NCBI GenBank assembly: GCA_900318265.1
Contig: ONKA01000011.1
Span: 1-64,000 of the forward strand
Length of the DNA stretch: 64,000 nucleotides
DNA from: an uncultured Bacteroidales bacterium
GTDB lineage: Bacteria > Bacteroidota > Bacteroidia > Bacteroidales > F082
Direction: 5' to 3'
The notes beneath the pieces are model-generated. The model was given only the letters and a program-made list of their open reading frames with translations, was not told the DNA's origin and made no database searches. This document shows, in pieces, positions 1 through 7,805 of this stretch; the first letter of the stretch is position 1; the number at the start of each line of letters is the position of its first letter. The translations under genes and the position numbers were made by a program.

Positions 1-58
1 CAAGGTTCTTCTGCCTCCATTGGGAAGACCGTCGGTCGTGTTATGTATGATTCAACCA
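1..58 (-). CDS. 5' end of a gene running off the left edge
   Basis: Only 19 codons are inside the window, beginning MVESYITRPTVFPMEAEEP. The ATG lies about 37 nt downstream of a good -7 box (95-102, minus strand), and the frame stays open to the edge, so this is probably the true start of a gene. I do not recognise the product from so short a stretch. Confidence 0.45.
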
Positions 59-94
59 TATAAATTCCGATTTATCTGTTTCGCAATTCGGCTG

Positions 95-102
95 CAAAGA
101 TA
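95..102 (-). promoter_or_regulatory. Bacteroidota -7 box (TATCTTTG)
   Basis: Minus-strand TATCTTTG matches the TAnnTTTG consensus and precedes the partial gene at the left edge. Confidence 0.5.
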
Positions 103-201
103 ATAAAAAACAATCCATAAACGGGTCGAAGGTGGATGTGTCGGGAAAGTGGAGGTGGCCGCTTTTCCGTTTCATTGAGACGAGTCAAGAGAAAAATTCA
201 T

Positions 202-528
202 TTATTTCATTTTTTTCTTTTTCGGCTTCGGCTGTGGCAATGCATTACAAGTTTCGCGGACAAGCGCCGACAAATAATCCCTGTCGTCCACATCTTCAAT
301 GAAGAAATAGTCTTTTGCGCCATCGTAAGGGGGACGCATTTCGACGCTGCGCAATAGCGAACGGCCCGCCTCGGTTGGTTTCAGGTAGAAGCGGTTGTCG
401 CAGATGAGGCCGAAGATGACGCCGTCGCAATAGATGCCGTAGTCGCCGAACATCTTTTTCACCGTAATCTCGCCTGCACCTGCGCATTGGTCAGCGATGT
501 ATTGAACAAAGTCAGGATTGCTTGCCAT
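202..528 (-). CDS. TfoX N-terminal domain protein
   Basis: This 108-aa protein looks like a stand-alone TfoX_N domain: MFGDYGIYCDGVIFGLICD and the following FYLKPTEAG are typical of the family, and the C-terminus ends in a run of lysines. The domain occurs in competence regulators of gammaproteobacteria, but single-domain versions are widespread and of unknown function, so a competence role is not implied. The start at 528 is chosen because the -7 box at 556-563 excludes the longer reading frame that begins at 576. It is divergent from the acetyltransferase gene, and the two promoters lie within 40 bp. Confidence 0.8.
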   Translation of the reverse strand: MASNPDFVQYIADQCAGAGEITVKKMFGDYGIYCDGVIFGLICDNRFYLKPTEAGRSLLRSVEMRPPYDGAKDYFFIEDVDDRDYLSALVRETCNALPQPKPKKKKMK

Positions 529-555
529 GGTGTATGGTTGTCTTTTGTGATTGCG

Positions 556-563
556 CAAAGGTA
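556..563 (-). promoter_or_regulatory. -7 box (TACCTTTG) for the TfoX_N gene
   Basis: Minus-strand TACCTTTG about 28 bp before the chosen ATG at 528. Confidence 0.6.
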
Positions 564-584
564 CGATTATTCGCAATAAACCCC

Positions 585-592
585 TATCTTTG
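585..592 (+). promoter_or_regulatory. -7 box (TATCTTTG) for the GNAT gene
   Basis: Plus-strand TATCTTTG 17 bp before the ATG at 609, implying a leader of only about 10-12 nt. Confidence 0.6.
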
Positions 593-608
593 CCGAAAAA
601 TATCCCTT

Positions 609-1052
609 ATGCAAAACCTCATCATCAGCCCCATCACCATCGAGCATTTGGACCAATATGGTGCCATCTACGCTTCGGCGTTTTCGGGCGAGCCGTGGAA
701 CGACAACTGGTCGGTGGAAGATGCCACCATCCACGTCCGTGAACTGCTTGAATGCCAGCAACATTACGGCTTGGAATGTGTCGTGGATGGCGAAGTGGCA
801 GGCTTCATTTTGGGCAATTCGATGTTGTTCCACTATGGCCGCACCTTCGAGATCAACGACCTCGCCGTGGCACCCCAATACCAACGCCAAGGCATTGCCA
901 GCCGTTTATTGGAGCAATGCCTCGCCGAACTCAAGGCGCAGGGCATTGTAGGTTTTCATCTGATTACTGCTCGCGAAGGTGTCTTGCCCGCTTTCTATGA
1001 AAGATTCGGCTTCAAGAAAGAGGAACGGGTGATGCTGATGGGGATGGAGTAA
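609..1052 (+). CDS. GNAT family N-acetyltransferase
   Basis: A 147-aa single-domain acetyltransferase. The acetyl-CoA-binding segment is clear: INDLAVAPQYQRQGIASRLL, where QRQGIA is the Q/R-x-x-G-x-A motif, followed by the helix and the typical FYERFGFKKEE end. The substrate cannot be inferred. The start at 609 is preferred over the in-frame start at 522 because the -7 box at 585-592 lies between them. The upstream in-frame residues are antisense to the divergent TfoX_N gene start. Confidence 0.85.
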   Translation: MQNLIISPITIEHLDQYGAIYASAFSGEPWNDNWSVEDATIHVRELLECQQHYGLECVVDGEVAGFILGNSMLFHYGRTFEINDLAVAPQYQRQGIASRLLEQCLAELKAQGIVGFHLITAREGVLPAFYERFGFKKEERVMLMGME

Positions 1053-1078
1053 TAATTGTACATCCTAGACACAAAACA

Positions 1079-1112
1079 ATCCGCCATGCAAGCTTTTGCT
1101 CGAATGGCGGAT
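1079..1112. terminator. Hairpin between convergent genes
   Basis: Perfect 9-bp arms (ATCCGCCAT / ATGGCGGAT) with a 16-nt loop sit between the convergent GNAT and thioredoxin-like genes. The T-tract is weak, so it may be a bidirectional stem rather than a classic intrinsic terminator. Confidence 0.55.
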
Positions 1113-1135
1113 TTGTTCAATATAAACCACAAAAC

Positions 1136-2212
1136 TTACTTGTGCACGATCACCAAGCGTTGCGTGTTTCCGTTGCTAGTCCTGATGAAGTAGATGCCTT
1201 CTTGGTACTTGGCAGTCGGGATGACCAACTGCGACTCGTCGGTGCGGAAAGTCTCGACTTTCTGCCCGACTACGTTGTAAAGGCTTACCACGCCAAGGTT
1301 CTCGCCTCGGAGGGTAACGCTTTCGTTGGCGGGATTGGGGAACATGGTCAGCGTCGTGCTGTTTTCATCGACGCCGACGGTCATCTCGTAAACGATGTCG
1401 ACCTCGAAGTTGCCCGCCGAAGTGTTGACATACATCTTACCTTCGAAGTTCTCCTTCACAAGCACGTCGACATAGACATCAATAATGATGGTTTGTCCTG
1501 CCGTAACGGTCATTCCTTCGGTGACGTCTTGGCCATCATCCATGCATCGCAATGCAAAGATGGGGTCGGCAGTGAAGGCGTCAATGGTCACGTCTTCTGC
1601 GGTCATGTTGGAGATGGTCAGTTGGCCAGGCTGGTAGGTCTCACCGTCGTTGTAGATGTGCAAGGTCTGTGGGTTGACGGTCAGCGTGCCCGTGCAGTCG
1701 TGAGGCTGCAGGCCGTAACGTTGCATGGCATTGACCACATCTTGTGCCGAGAAGGGATAGAGATCCAGCAGGCCCTGGATGGGAATGCTGCGGTCAGGCA
1801 TGATGAGGACGAGGGTAGGGCAGGCCATGATGCCATAAAGGTCGAAGACCTCGTTGCCACCGCCGTCTTTACCCACGGTGGGGAACTCAACACCGTATTC
1901 GTTGGCCCACTGCTGGCAGACGGCATCGCTGTCGATGTAGGAGATCTCGATGTAGAACACATCGTGCATGTTGCAGCCCATTTGGGTATAAGACCCCGTG
2001 ATGTAAGGCGAGATCTGCTGGCATTGTCCGCATGAGTAGAAGAAGAAGTCGATGAAGACGGCTTGACCGCGGTCAAGGATCTCGAAGAGGTTGTAGGTCT
2101 GTCCGTGGCAGTCGGTGACGGTGAAGTCGACGGCCTCAGTGAGGTTGGTCTGTTGTGCGCGAAGACCTACTCCAAAGAGCAGGAACGCGAGGAGAATGTG
2201 GAGTTTCTTCAT
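1136..2212 (-). CDS. Secreted thioredoxin-fold protein with T9SS sorting domain
   Basis: 358 aa. A signal peptide (MKKLHILLAFLLFGVGLRA) is followed by a thioredoxin-like domain (about 25-165) with a Cys-x-x-Cys site in FYSCGQCQQ and the TlpA-like AVFIDFFFYSCGQC strand-helix start. A middle beta-rich region (about 170-280) leads to a C-terminal T9SS type A sorting domain beginning TMFPNPANESVTL and ending in GIYFIRTSNG. The product is expected to be exported to the periplasm by Sec and then moved to the surface or outside by the T9SS. The start at 2212 is chosen because it gives a clean signal peptide; an ATG 30 bp upstream would add a charged leader. The substrate is unknown. Confidence 0.85.
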   Translation of the reverse strand: MKKLHILLAFLLFGVGLRAQQTNLTEAVDFTVTDCHGQTYNLFEILDRGQAVFIDFFFYSCGQCQQISPYITGSYTQMGCNMHDVFYIEISYIDSDAVCQQWANEYGVEFPTVGKDGGGNEVFDLYGIMACPTLVLIMPDRSIPIQGLLDLYPFSAQDVVNAMQRYGLQPHDCTGTLTVNPQTLHIYNDGETYQPGQLTISNMTAEDVTIDAFTADPIFALRCMDDGQDVTEGMTVTAGQTIIIDVYVDVLVKENFEGKMYVNTSAGNFEVDIVYEMTVGVDENSTTLTMFPNPANESVTLRGENLGVVSLYNVVGQKVETFRTDESQLVIPTAKYQEGIYFIRTSNGNTQRLVIVHK

Positions 2213-2257
2213 GGTATGTATCTTTCTAAGGTTATTCTTCATGTTTGTTTTTGACTT

Positions 2258-2307
2258 CGGGACTACGGGACTACGAGATTTTTCTGTCTCGCAGTCTCGT
2301 AGTCTCG
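2258..2307. repeat. Intergenic inverted repeat of ACTACGGG/GAGTCTCG type
   Basis: Arms 2258-2278 and 2287-2307 pair over about 20 positions, with GACTACG repeated inside each arm, G-T pairs and one mismatch. It sits between two T9SS cargo genes read from the minus strand and could end the upstream transcript. Confidence 0.6.
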
Positions 2308-2338
2308 TGTCAAATATCTAAACTAAAAAAACGCATCA

Positions 2339-3211
2339 TTATTGTTTAGAGACGAGTTTTACGCTCTCGCCGTTTTCAGTGGTCACACGCACCATATAAA
2401 CACCCGCTTGATAGGAACTCATGTCGAGGATAGTCATGTTACCATCGACATTGCTTTCGTAAACCACCTGACCGAGAGCATTCATTACCGTGATGTGATG
2501 AAGACCTGGTGCAGCAATGTTCACGTGGTTCGTGGTGGGGTTGGGATACATGGCGACAGATTCGTTGCTTTCATTGATCCAGTCATAACCGTCGACATAC
2601 ACCCATGCCAACCAGCTATAGACCTCGCTGCTGACAGAAGCCACGTCCATCCAGCCATAGCCGTCAATGCCGAGCCAACGGCTGTTGGGGTTGCCTACAT
2701 CGGCAACGGCAGGAGCGGGATATTGGATGGAACCGTCATGGTAGAAGGTCAACCAAATGTTTTGTGTGCCGTCGATTTCAACGGGAGTGTCAAGTCTGAA
2801 GGGTACGACATCGCCCACAGTGCCGGTGATTTCGAACTGTTGTGTGGAGACCAAAGTTTCCGGTGCAGTCTCGCCACCCACGTAAATGTTGACCGTGTAA
2901 GTAGTGGCAAATTGCTCTTCACCTGCATCCAAGAAAGCGAACTGGGTGAAAGAACAGCCTTTGTACTCGCTCATCAGCTCGGCAGGGAACATGTAGCCCC
3001 AATTGAAGGGCATTCCGATGCCGATAATTTGCGGTGATGAATAATCACCGACATAAGAGAACCAAGAGCCTTCAGCAGGCAGTCGGTCCTGTGAAATCAT
3101 CACATTGCTCAATTCGTTAGCTTTCAGTTGGATTTCGCCACGGTGTTGGGCTTGTGCCACACCGATCATGGCGAAGGTACACATCAAAAAGAAGAATACA
3201 TTTTTGTTCAT
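2339..3211 (-). CDS. T9SS cargo protein of unknown function
   Basis: 290 aa with a signal peptide (MNKNVFFFLMCTFAMIGVAQA), a beta-rich body (about 22-215) that I do not recognise, and a C-terminal type A sorting domain starting AMYPNPTTNHVNI and ending GVYMVRVTTENGESVKLV. The body contains a stretch on extent and direction of hydrophobic strands (TVNIYVGGETAPETLVSTQQ) resembling carbohydrate-binding or cleaved-adhesin-like folds, but the resemblance is too weak to name a domain. It is followed on the same strand by the thioredoxin-like cargo gene, across a hairpin. Confidence 0.8.
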   Translation of the reverse strand: MNKNVFFFLMCTFAMIGVAQAQHRGEIQLKANELSNVMISQDRLPAEGSWFSYVGDYSSPQIIGIGMPFNWGYMFPAELMSEYKGCSFTQFAFLDAGEEQFATTYTVNIYVGGETAPETLVSTQQFEITGTVGDVVPFRLDTPVEIDGTQNIWLTFYHDGSIQYPAPAVADVGNPNSRWLGIDGYGWMDVASVSSEVYSWLAWVYVDGYDWINESNESVAMYPNPTTNHVNIAAPGLHHITVMNALGQVVYESNVDGNMTILDMSSYQAGVYMVRVTTENGESVKLVSKQ

Positions 3212-3301
3212 AATAATAAAATTTTGGGTGAATGTTTTGTTTGTTGATTAACTGTTCATTAAAAAGGACTTCATTGATTGTAATCTAATTGTTGGCGGCC
3301 G

Positions 3302-4102
3302 TTATTGAAAAATCATGTCTTCGCTGATATGGTTGATGATGGTGTTGCATTCCTCTTGGTCGTCATAGAAGAAGAGCCATAAGGCGCGTTCCTCATCGTC
3401 GGCAGCGGTGATGTAACCCATGTGGCCGTGGTTTTGCGCATCGTCCATGATGCTGTGGTTCCACTCTTTTTGGTGTTGGAGGTCGGGGTTAGGGACCGTA
3501 TTGGGATGAAGTCTTTCGTCGATCATCCCGATGACAAGGGAGCGCGCGACAGTCATGATGTAGTCGTCGTACGTGTCATTGGAGGGTGCTTGCTCTATTG
3601 GGCCTTGGCCGACGATGATGGCGGTGTTGGGCAGCAACGAGTCAGGGGTCTGGAAGCTGTTCATGACTTCGCGCATCTTGTCGGCAACGATGAGCGTGAA
3701 TCTCTCAATGTCTTTATCGGGGATTTGGCTGATGTCAGTCACGGTGTCGAAGATGGCGTCGTCCAAGAAATCGGTTTCGATGCCGACCCCCACCATGACT
3801 GGATTTTCATCGTTCGGACACTGGAATGCCGTGGAGTCGTATGACATGAAACCAAAATCCCATTTCAGGGCTTCCCAGTCCGTTTCGTTGTCGGCTTTCA
3901 GCAACAAGGCATCGATGCACTTTCCGTTGACGGATAAGTCGCCGAGATAGGCCACGGTGAGGTTGGCATTGTCGGCATACTTGCAGTACAATTCCATCGC
4001 AGCCTTTTGGCAGGGTGTTTTCTCTGGGGATGCAGTCCTTTCCTTGCAGGCTGACAGCCCCAAGGCAAGGAGTACGGCGAGATATGGAATAAAGCTTTTC
4101 AT
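3302..4102 (-). CDS. Lipoprotein, last gene of the ECF sigma operon
   Basis: 266 aa with a lipoprotein signal (lipobox LSAC at about residues 16-19). The remainder is acidic and soluble and matches no family I recognise. It starts 15 bp after the anti-sigma-like gene and so is probably co-transcribed with the sigma factor; as the third gene it could be the sensed envelope component or simply a target. That role is inferred only from position. Confidence 0.7.
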   Translation of the reverse strand: MKSFIPYLAVLLALGLSACKERTASPEKTPCQKAAMELYCKYADNANLTVAYLGDLSVNGKCIDALLLKADNETDWEALKWDFGFMSYDSTAFQCPNDENPVMVGVGIETDFLDDAIFDTVTDISQIPDKDIERFTLIVADKMREVMNSFQTPDSLLPNTAIIVGQGPIEQAPSNDTYDDYIMTVARSLVIGMIDERLHPNTVPNPDLQHQKEWNHSIMDDAQNHGHMGYITAADDEERALWLFFYDDQEECNTIINHISEDMIFQ

Positions 4103-4117
4103 AATATTCAGTTTTGG

Positions 4118-4519
4118 TTATTTAAAGGCTTTGTTGGCCAAAACCATGATGTCTTGCGCCGAGCAGCCGTTGTTGCACACGAAGTGGATGGTTTGGCTTT
4201 CCACCGTCACTTCCTCGGCCACGGGGAGTCCGTCGTTGGATTGGCTGGTGTGGGTCAGCCCGATGATGGCCACGCCAATCAAAATGCTGGCTGCGGCTGC
4301 GTAGGGTATCCAGCGTCTGTTGCGGTGCAATGGGAGAGGGGTGACATTCACTTCTGAAACGCCAGGCGCTTGTTGCGCCTTTTCAGCCCAATTCAGAAAA
4401 GATTTGTCGTCAGGGACTGACTTTTCGGCTCGCTCTTCCCACTGCTGGCGGTGCCGCCATTGGGTTTCGAAATCGTTTTGCTGTGTGCTTTGATGCGGTG
4501 TTTTTATATTGTCTTTCAT
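4118..4519 (-). CDS. Putative anti-sigma factor (single-pass membrane protein)
   Basis: 133 aa: a charged cytoplasmic N-terminus (about 1-68), one membrane helix (IPYAAAASILIGVAIIGL, about 71-89) and a short outer segment with two cysteines in VCNNGCSAQ. The size, topology and position 2 bp after an ECF sigma gene are those of Bacteroidota anti-sigma factors. There is no clear zinc-binding HxxxCxxC motif, so sequestration of the partner sigma is inferred from context. Confidence 0.7.
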   Translation of the reverse strand: MKDNIKTPHQSTQQNDFETQWRHRQQWEERAEKSVPDDKSFLNWAEKAQQAPGVSEVNVTPLPLHRNRRWIPYAAAASILIGVAIIGLTHTSQSNDGLPVAEEVTVESQTIHFVCNNGCSAQDIMVLANKAFK

Positions 4520-4521
4520 CG

Positions 4522-5058
4522 CTATAGATTGTTTTCTTTTTCGTACATTTTCTTTAGTGTCCGCTTGAGTCGGGCGATGCGCATGGCTGTGGCACCCACC
4601 GTACTGTCGGTCATTTCGGCGATTTCCTTATAGGAGAAGCCATCGAGGAAGGCTCGGATAACAACGCCGCTTTCTTCAGGCAATGTCTCGATAAGTTGTT
4701 GCAGTTGCTGGTAGCTGTCGTTGCTTGGCCCGTCATCTTTTGTATCCTCACTTTCCGTTTCGATAGGCTCTGTTTGCGGACTTCTGACGTCTTTGCGTCG
4801 GAGCATCAACATGGTGTTGGTGGCAACCCGCCACACCCAAGTCTTTTCCGAGCTGCGTCCCTCGAAGCTTTTGAAGCTTCGCCATAGGTTCATGATCACT
4901 TCTTGGACGCAGTCTTCAGTGTTCCAAGCGCTCCCAAGTCTATAGTCGGAACAGATATGCCAAATCATAGCCTTGTGACGAAGTATCAAGGCATTGAATT
5001 CAGCATGGCTGGTTTCGATGCGGCTTTTTTCGGCCTCTTGTGACTCGGAAGATGCCAT
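4522..5058 (-). CDS. ECF-type RNA polymerase sigma factor
   Basis: 178 aa. Region 2 is present (EDCVQEVIMNLWRSFKSFEG, then TWVWRVATNTMLMLRR) and region 4 ends with a helix-turn-helix (GFSYKEIAEMTDSTVGATAM followed by RIARLKRTLKK). It directs core RNA polymerase to a small regulon, usually in response to envelope signals. It is the first gene of a three-gene operon with an anti-sigma-like protein and a lipoprotein; a -7 box lies at 5100-5107. Confidence 0.9.
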   Translation of the reverse strand: MASSESQEAEKSRIETSHAEFNALILRHKAMIWHICSDYRLGSAWNTEDCVQEVIMNLWRSFKSFEGRSSEKTWVWRVATNTMLMLRRKDVRSPQTEPIETESEDTKDDGPSNDSYQQLQQLIETLPEESGVVIRAFLDGFSYKEIAEMTDSTVGATAMRIARLKRTLKKMYEKENNL

Positions 5059-5099
5059 TTTTTATTGTGTCTATTTGTGTCTTTTGATTTTTTTAGTTG

Positions 5100-5107
5100 C
5101 AAAAGTA
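5100..5107 (-). promoter_or_regulatory. -7 box (TACTTTTG) for the ECF sigma operon
   Basis: Minus-strand TACTTTTG about 42 bp before the sigma gene start; housekeeping-type sequence. Confidence 0.5.
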
Positions 5108-5233
5108 GATTGAAAAATAACGTCACTTTGTGTTTTTTTTTCAATAAAATGAATTTTTTTTCATGCAGCTGTTATTTTTTCCCGTTTTTATGCACCTAAA
5201 GAAACGTTAACATTATCACTAATAATTGCAATT

Positions 5234-6043
5234 ATGAAACGGACATTTATCTTTTCAATTCTGACCTTGGCATTCATGATGGTTTGCCAAAGTGCATTTG
5301 CCTATGATTACTACGTCAATGGCATCTATTACCGCAAAGTTACGCAACAACTCCCAGGTGGCGGTTGTGGCGAAACCTACCTGATCGTGGTCAACGACGA
5401 CGAGCAAAACACCTATTCCGGTGATGTGGTCATTCCTGAAACGGAGACCATCAACGGAGAAACCTACAGGGTGCGCTACATCGGCAGCGAAGCATTCTTC
5501 GGCTGCATCAACCTTACCAGCGTCACCTTGCCTAGCACCATCGTGAACATCGGTTACCATTCGTTTGCCGACTGCCATCTTTTGGAGTATATCGAGCTTC
5601 CTGCCGGTATGCAACAGATCAACTCGAATGCCTTCAGTTTCTGCTATGAACTCGACTACATCTTCATTCACAGCACCGAGCCTTTCTTCCTTTGGGATGA
5701 CGCTTTTGCCGACATCAACGACCATGTGCACATTGTGGTGCCCTGCAACTGCATTGAGGCCTTCGAAGCTTCAGAGGAATGGCAAGGCATCCAACTCTAT
5801 GACGATTGCGGCAATGTGGGCATCGGAGAAAACGAAAACGCCACTGTGAGCATCTATCCCAATCCCGCCATAGAAACCCTTACCATCGAAGCCGAAGGTC
5901 TCGTGACCATTGTCGATGAGATGGGCCGCGTCGTGAGAACCTTGTTTGTGGACAACAAACAAACCATCGATTTGCAAGACCTTCCTGGTGGCTTATATTT
6001 CGTGAAAGCTGGTACTGAAGTGAAAAAGGTTTTGGTAAAGTAA
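5234..6043 (+). CDS. BspA-like leucine-rich repeat protein with T9SS sorting domain
   Basis: 269 aa: signal peptide (about 1-23), then LRR_5/BspA-type repeats between about residues 75 and 165 (YIGSEAFFGCINLTSVTLP, NIGYHSFADCHLLEYIELP, INSNAFSFCYELDYIFI), then a type A sorting domain from about 195 (VSIYPNPAIETLTIEAEGL to GLYFVKAGTEVKKVLVK). Proteins of this type are surface-exposed or secreted and often mediate attachment. It is a lone gene followed by a strong terminator. I saw no clear -7 box upstream, only an AT-rich tract. Confidence 0.85.
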   Translation: MKRTFIFSILTLAFMMVCQSAFAYDYYVNGIYYRKVTQQLPGGGCGETYLIVVNDDEQNTYSGDVVIPETETINGETYRVRYIGSEAFFGCINLTSVTLPSTIVNIGYHSFADCHLLEYIELPAGMQQINSNAFSFCYELDYIFIHSTEPFFLWDDAFADINDHVHIVVPCNCIEAFEASEEWQGIQLYDDCGNVGIGENENATVSIYPNPAIETLTIEAEGLVTIVDEMGRVVRTLFVDNKQTIDLQDLPGGLYFVKAGTEVKKVLVK

Positions 6044-6065
6044 TGAGGTTAACTTGTTTTCAATG

Positions 6066-6103
6066 ACAAAAAATCCGAAAGCAGCTGCTTTCGGATTTTT
6101 TTA
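6066..6103. terminator. Strong bidirectional intrinsic terminator
   Basis: AATCCGAAAGC / GCTTTCGGATT arms around an AGCT loop, with an A-run before and a T-run after, serve the convergent LRR and DUF362 genes. Confidence 0.9.
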
Positions 6104-6120
6104 TCTCGCCATCTAGAATA

Positions 6121-7113
6121 TCAGTCTTTCTTGTCGATGCTGACGATGGTATATTTCCGTGTCCCAAGGCCAATCTTTTCGGCGTACTCCACGGTATGGG
6201 TGCCGTGTTTCTTGTTGATGCGTTCTTGCAAAGGCTTGGCGTCATCGCCCTTGCTGCTGATGTGATTGAATACGAGGTCGAGGCAGGCTTGGTCGAGGGC
6301 TACTGGGTCGGTGGAGGCCAGAATGCCGATGTCCTTGATGCGCGGTGCGGCAGGATGTCCGTCGCAGTCGCAGTCCACCGACATGTTGTTCATCACATTG
6401 ATGTAAATGATGTCTTTGCCTTCTTGCTTGAAATAGTCGTGTACGGCCTGTGCGGCAGCGGCCATCGACTCAAGGAAACTGTCTTGTTTGGCGATTGTCC
6501 AATGCTTTTGGCTCTTGCCCGCAGAGTGGATGTAGAGCTTTCCGGCGGTAGAGGCCACGCCGATGCTCTGGTTCTTCAGTACGCCGCCGAAGCCGCCCAT
6601 GGCATGTCCCTTGAAGTGGGCCAGGTTGATCATGAAATCGTAGTTTTGCAGGTGTGAGCCTACGATGTCGTATTGCAGATGCTTGGTGTCTTTGATGGGC
6701 AGTTGCATTTCGCCTTCCTCGTCCATGATGTCAACGGTGGCGATGTCGTTGTAGCCGCGTTCGGCGATGGCCTGACGGTGCTTTTCGGTGTCACCACGGT
6801 TGCCGCCGTATGCCGTGTTGCATTCCACGAGGGTGCCGTTCACCTTTTGTACCAGGTTTTTGATCAGTTCGGGGCGCAGGTGGTTGCTCTTCGACGACTC
6901 GCCAGTGGAGATTTTCACTGCCACACGACCATGAGCCTCCACGCCTAAGGCTTCATAGATGTGTACCAGCCCTTCTGGACTGATGTCGGTAGTCATATAA
7001 ACTGTTGCTGTCTCGCCTTCGGTTGTGGGTGGAGCGGGTTGATGTGTTTGTGCATGGCATGAAGCCATTCCTAATGAGCAAATCATGGCCATAATGATAG
7101 TGCTTTTAGTCAT
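6121..7113 (-). CDS. DUF362 domain lipoprotein
   Basis: 330 aa with a lipobox (GMASC, about residues 15-19). The rest is a DUF362 domain (about 45-325): RVAVKISTGESSKSNHLRPE, the INLAHFKGHAMGGFGGVLKN block and the late ILASTDPVALDQACLD block are typical. Many DUF362 proteins also carry a ferredoxin domain; this one does not. The biochemical function is unknown. It begins 25 bp after the flavin-reductase-like gene, so the two probably form an operon of exported redox-type proteins. The start at 7113 gives the lipoprotein signal; the ATG at 7158 does not. Confidence 0.85.
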   Translation of the reverse strand: MTKSTIIMAMICSLGMASCHAQTHQPAPPTTEGETATVYMTTDISPEGLVHIYEALGVEAHGRVAVKISTGESSKSNHLRPELIKNLVQKVNGTLVECNTAYGGNRGDTEKHRQAIAERGYNDIATVDIMDEEGEMQLPIKDTKHLQYDIVGSHLQNYDFMINLAHFKGHAMGGFGGVLKNQSIGVASTAGKLYIHSAGKSQKHWTIAKQDSFLESMAAAAQAVHDYFKQEGKDIIYINVMNNMSVDCDCDGHPAAPRIKDIGILASTDPVALDQACLDLVFNHISSKGDDAKPLQERINKKHGTHTVEYAEKIGLGTRKYTIVSIDKKD

Positions 7114-7138
7114 ATTATTGTTATTTTGTGATGTAATG

Positions 7139-7747
7139 TTATCTCTTCCATGCCCCAATCACCTCGCCGACATACACCGTATGGATACCGGCATCGAAAC
7201 CGTCGTACCATTTCTTGGGCGTGTCGTTTCGGAAGTCTTGTTCCGTCTGATGCCATGCCGTCATGGTCTCGCATTCGATGACCAGGTTGGCTTCTTCGTA
7301 ATAGGGCGTGCCGTGTTCGGTATAGGCCACATGCAGGCCGAGGGCAGCGGCCTTATCGCCGTCACGACCGCTATACTTGCTCATATACTGCCAAATCTTT
7401 GGGTCATCAAACTGCATGATGGTGAAGCGTGGGTGACGTTCCATAAACTCCCATGTGTAGCGTGCAGGCGCCACATACACCGTCACTGCCGGACGGTCGT
7501 GGCCAAGGTAATTGCCGATGCCGCCCCAACCAATGGTCATGGCGTTGTTCTCGGTGGTGTCGCCCGAGCAAAGGATGAGGTTCTCGGTGAACCATGCGAA
7601 GCCGTTCTTTTGAAATTCTTGCTGCACATCGAAGGCAGTCAACTCGTTGTTTTCCTTATTCATTGTTTCGTCTTTTTGTTCCTGTTGTTGAGGACTGGCA
7701 CAGCCGATGAGGGCGAGGCAGAAGAGGGTAATTAAGTGCTGTTTCAT
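7139..7747 (-). CDS. Flavin reductase-like (FMN-binding split barrel) lipoprotein
   Basis: 202 aa. A lipoprotein signal (LALIGC) is followed by a flavin-reductase-like domain: NAMTIGWGGIGNYLGHDRPA, then VYVAPARYTWEFMERHPRFT. Cytoplasmic relatives bind FMN; an exported, lipid-anchored form is less usual and suggests an envelope redox role, perhaps with the DUF362 protein behind it. The start at 7747 is fixed by the lipobox and by the -7 box at 7773-7780; the frame upstream (to 7951) is antisense to the EamA gene. Confidence 0.82.
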   Translation of the reverse strand: MKQHLITLFCLALIGCASPQQQEQKDETMNKENNELTAFDVQQEFQKNGFAWFTENLILCSGDTTENNAMTIGWGGIGNYLGHDRPAVTVYVAPARYTWEFMERHPRFTIMQFDDPKIWQYMSKYSGRDGDKAAALGLHVAYTEHGTPYYEEANLVIECETMTAWHQTEQDFRNDTPKKWYDGFDAGIHTVYVGEVIGAWKR

Positions 7748-7769
7748 TGAAAATGATGTGTTTATTGAA

Positions 7770-7800
7770 GCGCAAAGATAAACAATTTCTATCTTTGCGC
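7770..7800. promoter_or_regulatory. Palindromic divergent promoter
   Basis: Perfect 11-bp arms GCGCAAAGATA / TATCTTTGCGC with a 9-bp spacer contain the outward-facing -7 boxes of both the flavin-reductase gene (7773-7780, minus) and the EamA gene (7790-7797, plus). Confidence 0.7.
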
Positions 7801-7805
7801 CCGAA

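Noticed and set aside
1142-2035. 297-codon frame opposite the thioredoxin-like cargo gene
   Set aside because: Antisense of a gene with signal peptide, CxxC site and sorting domain.
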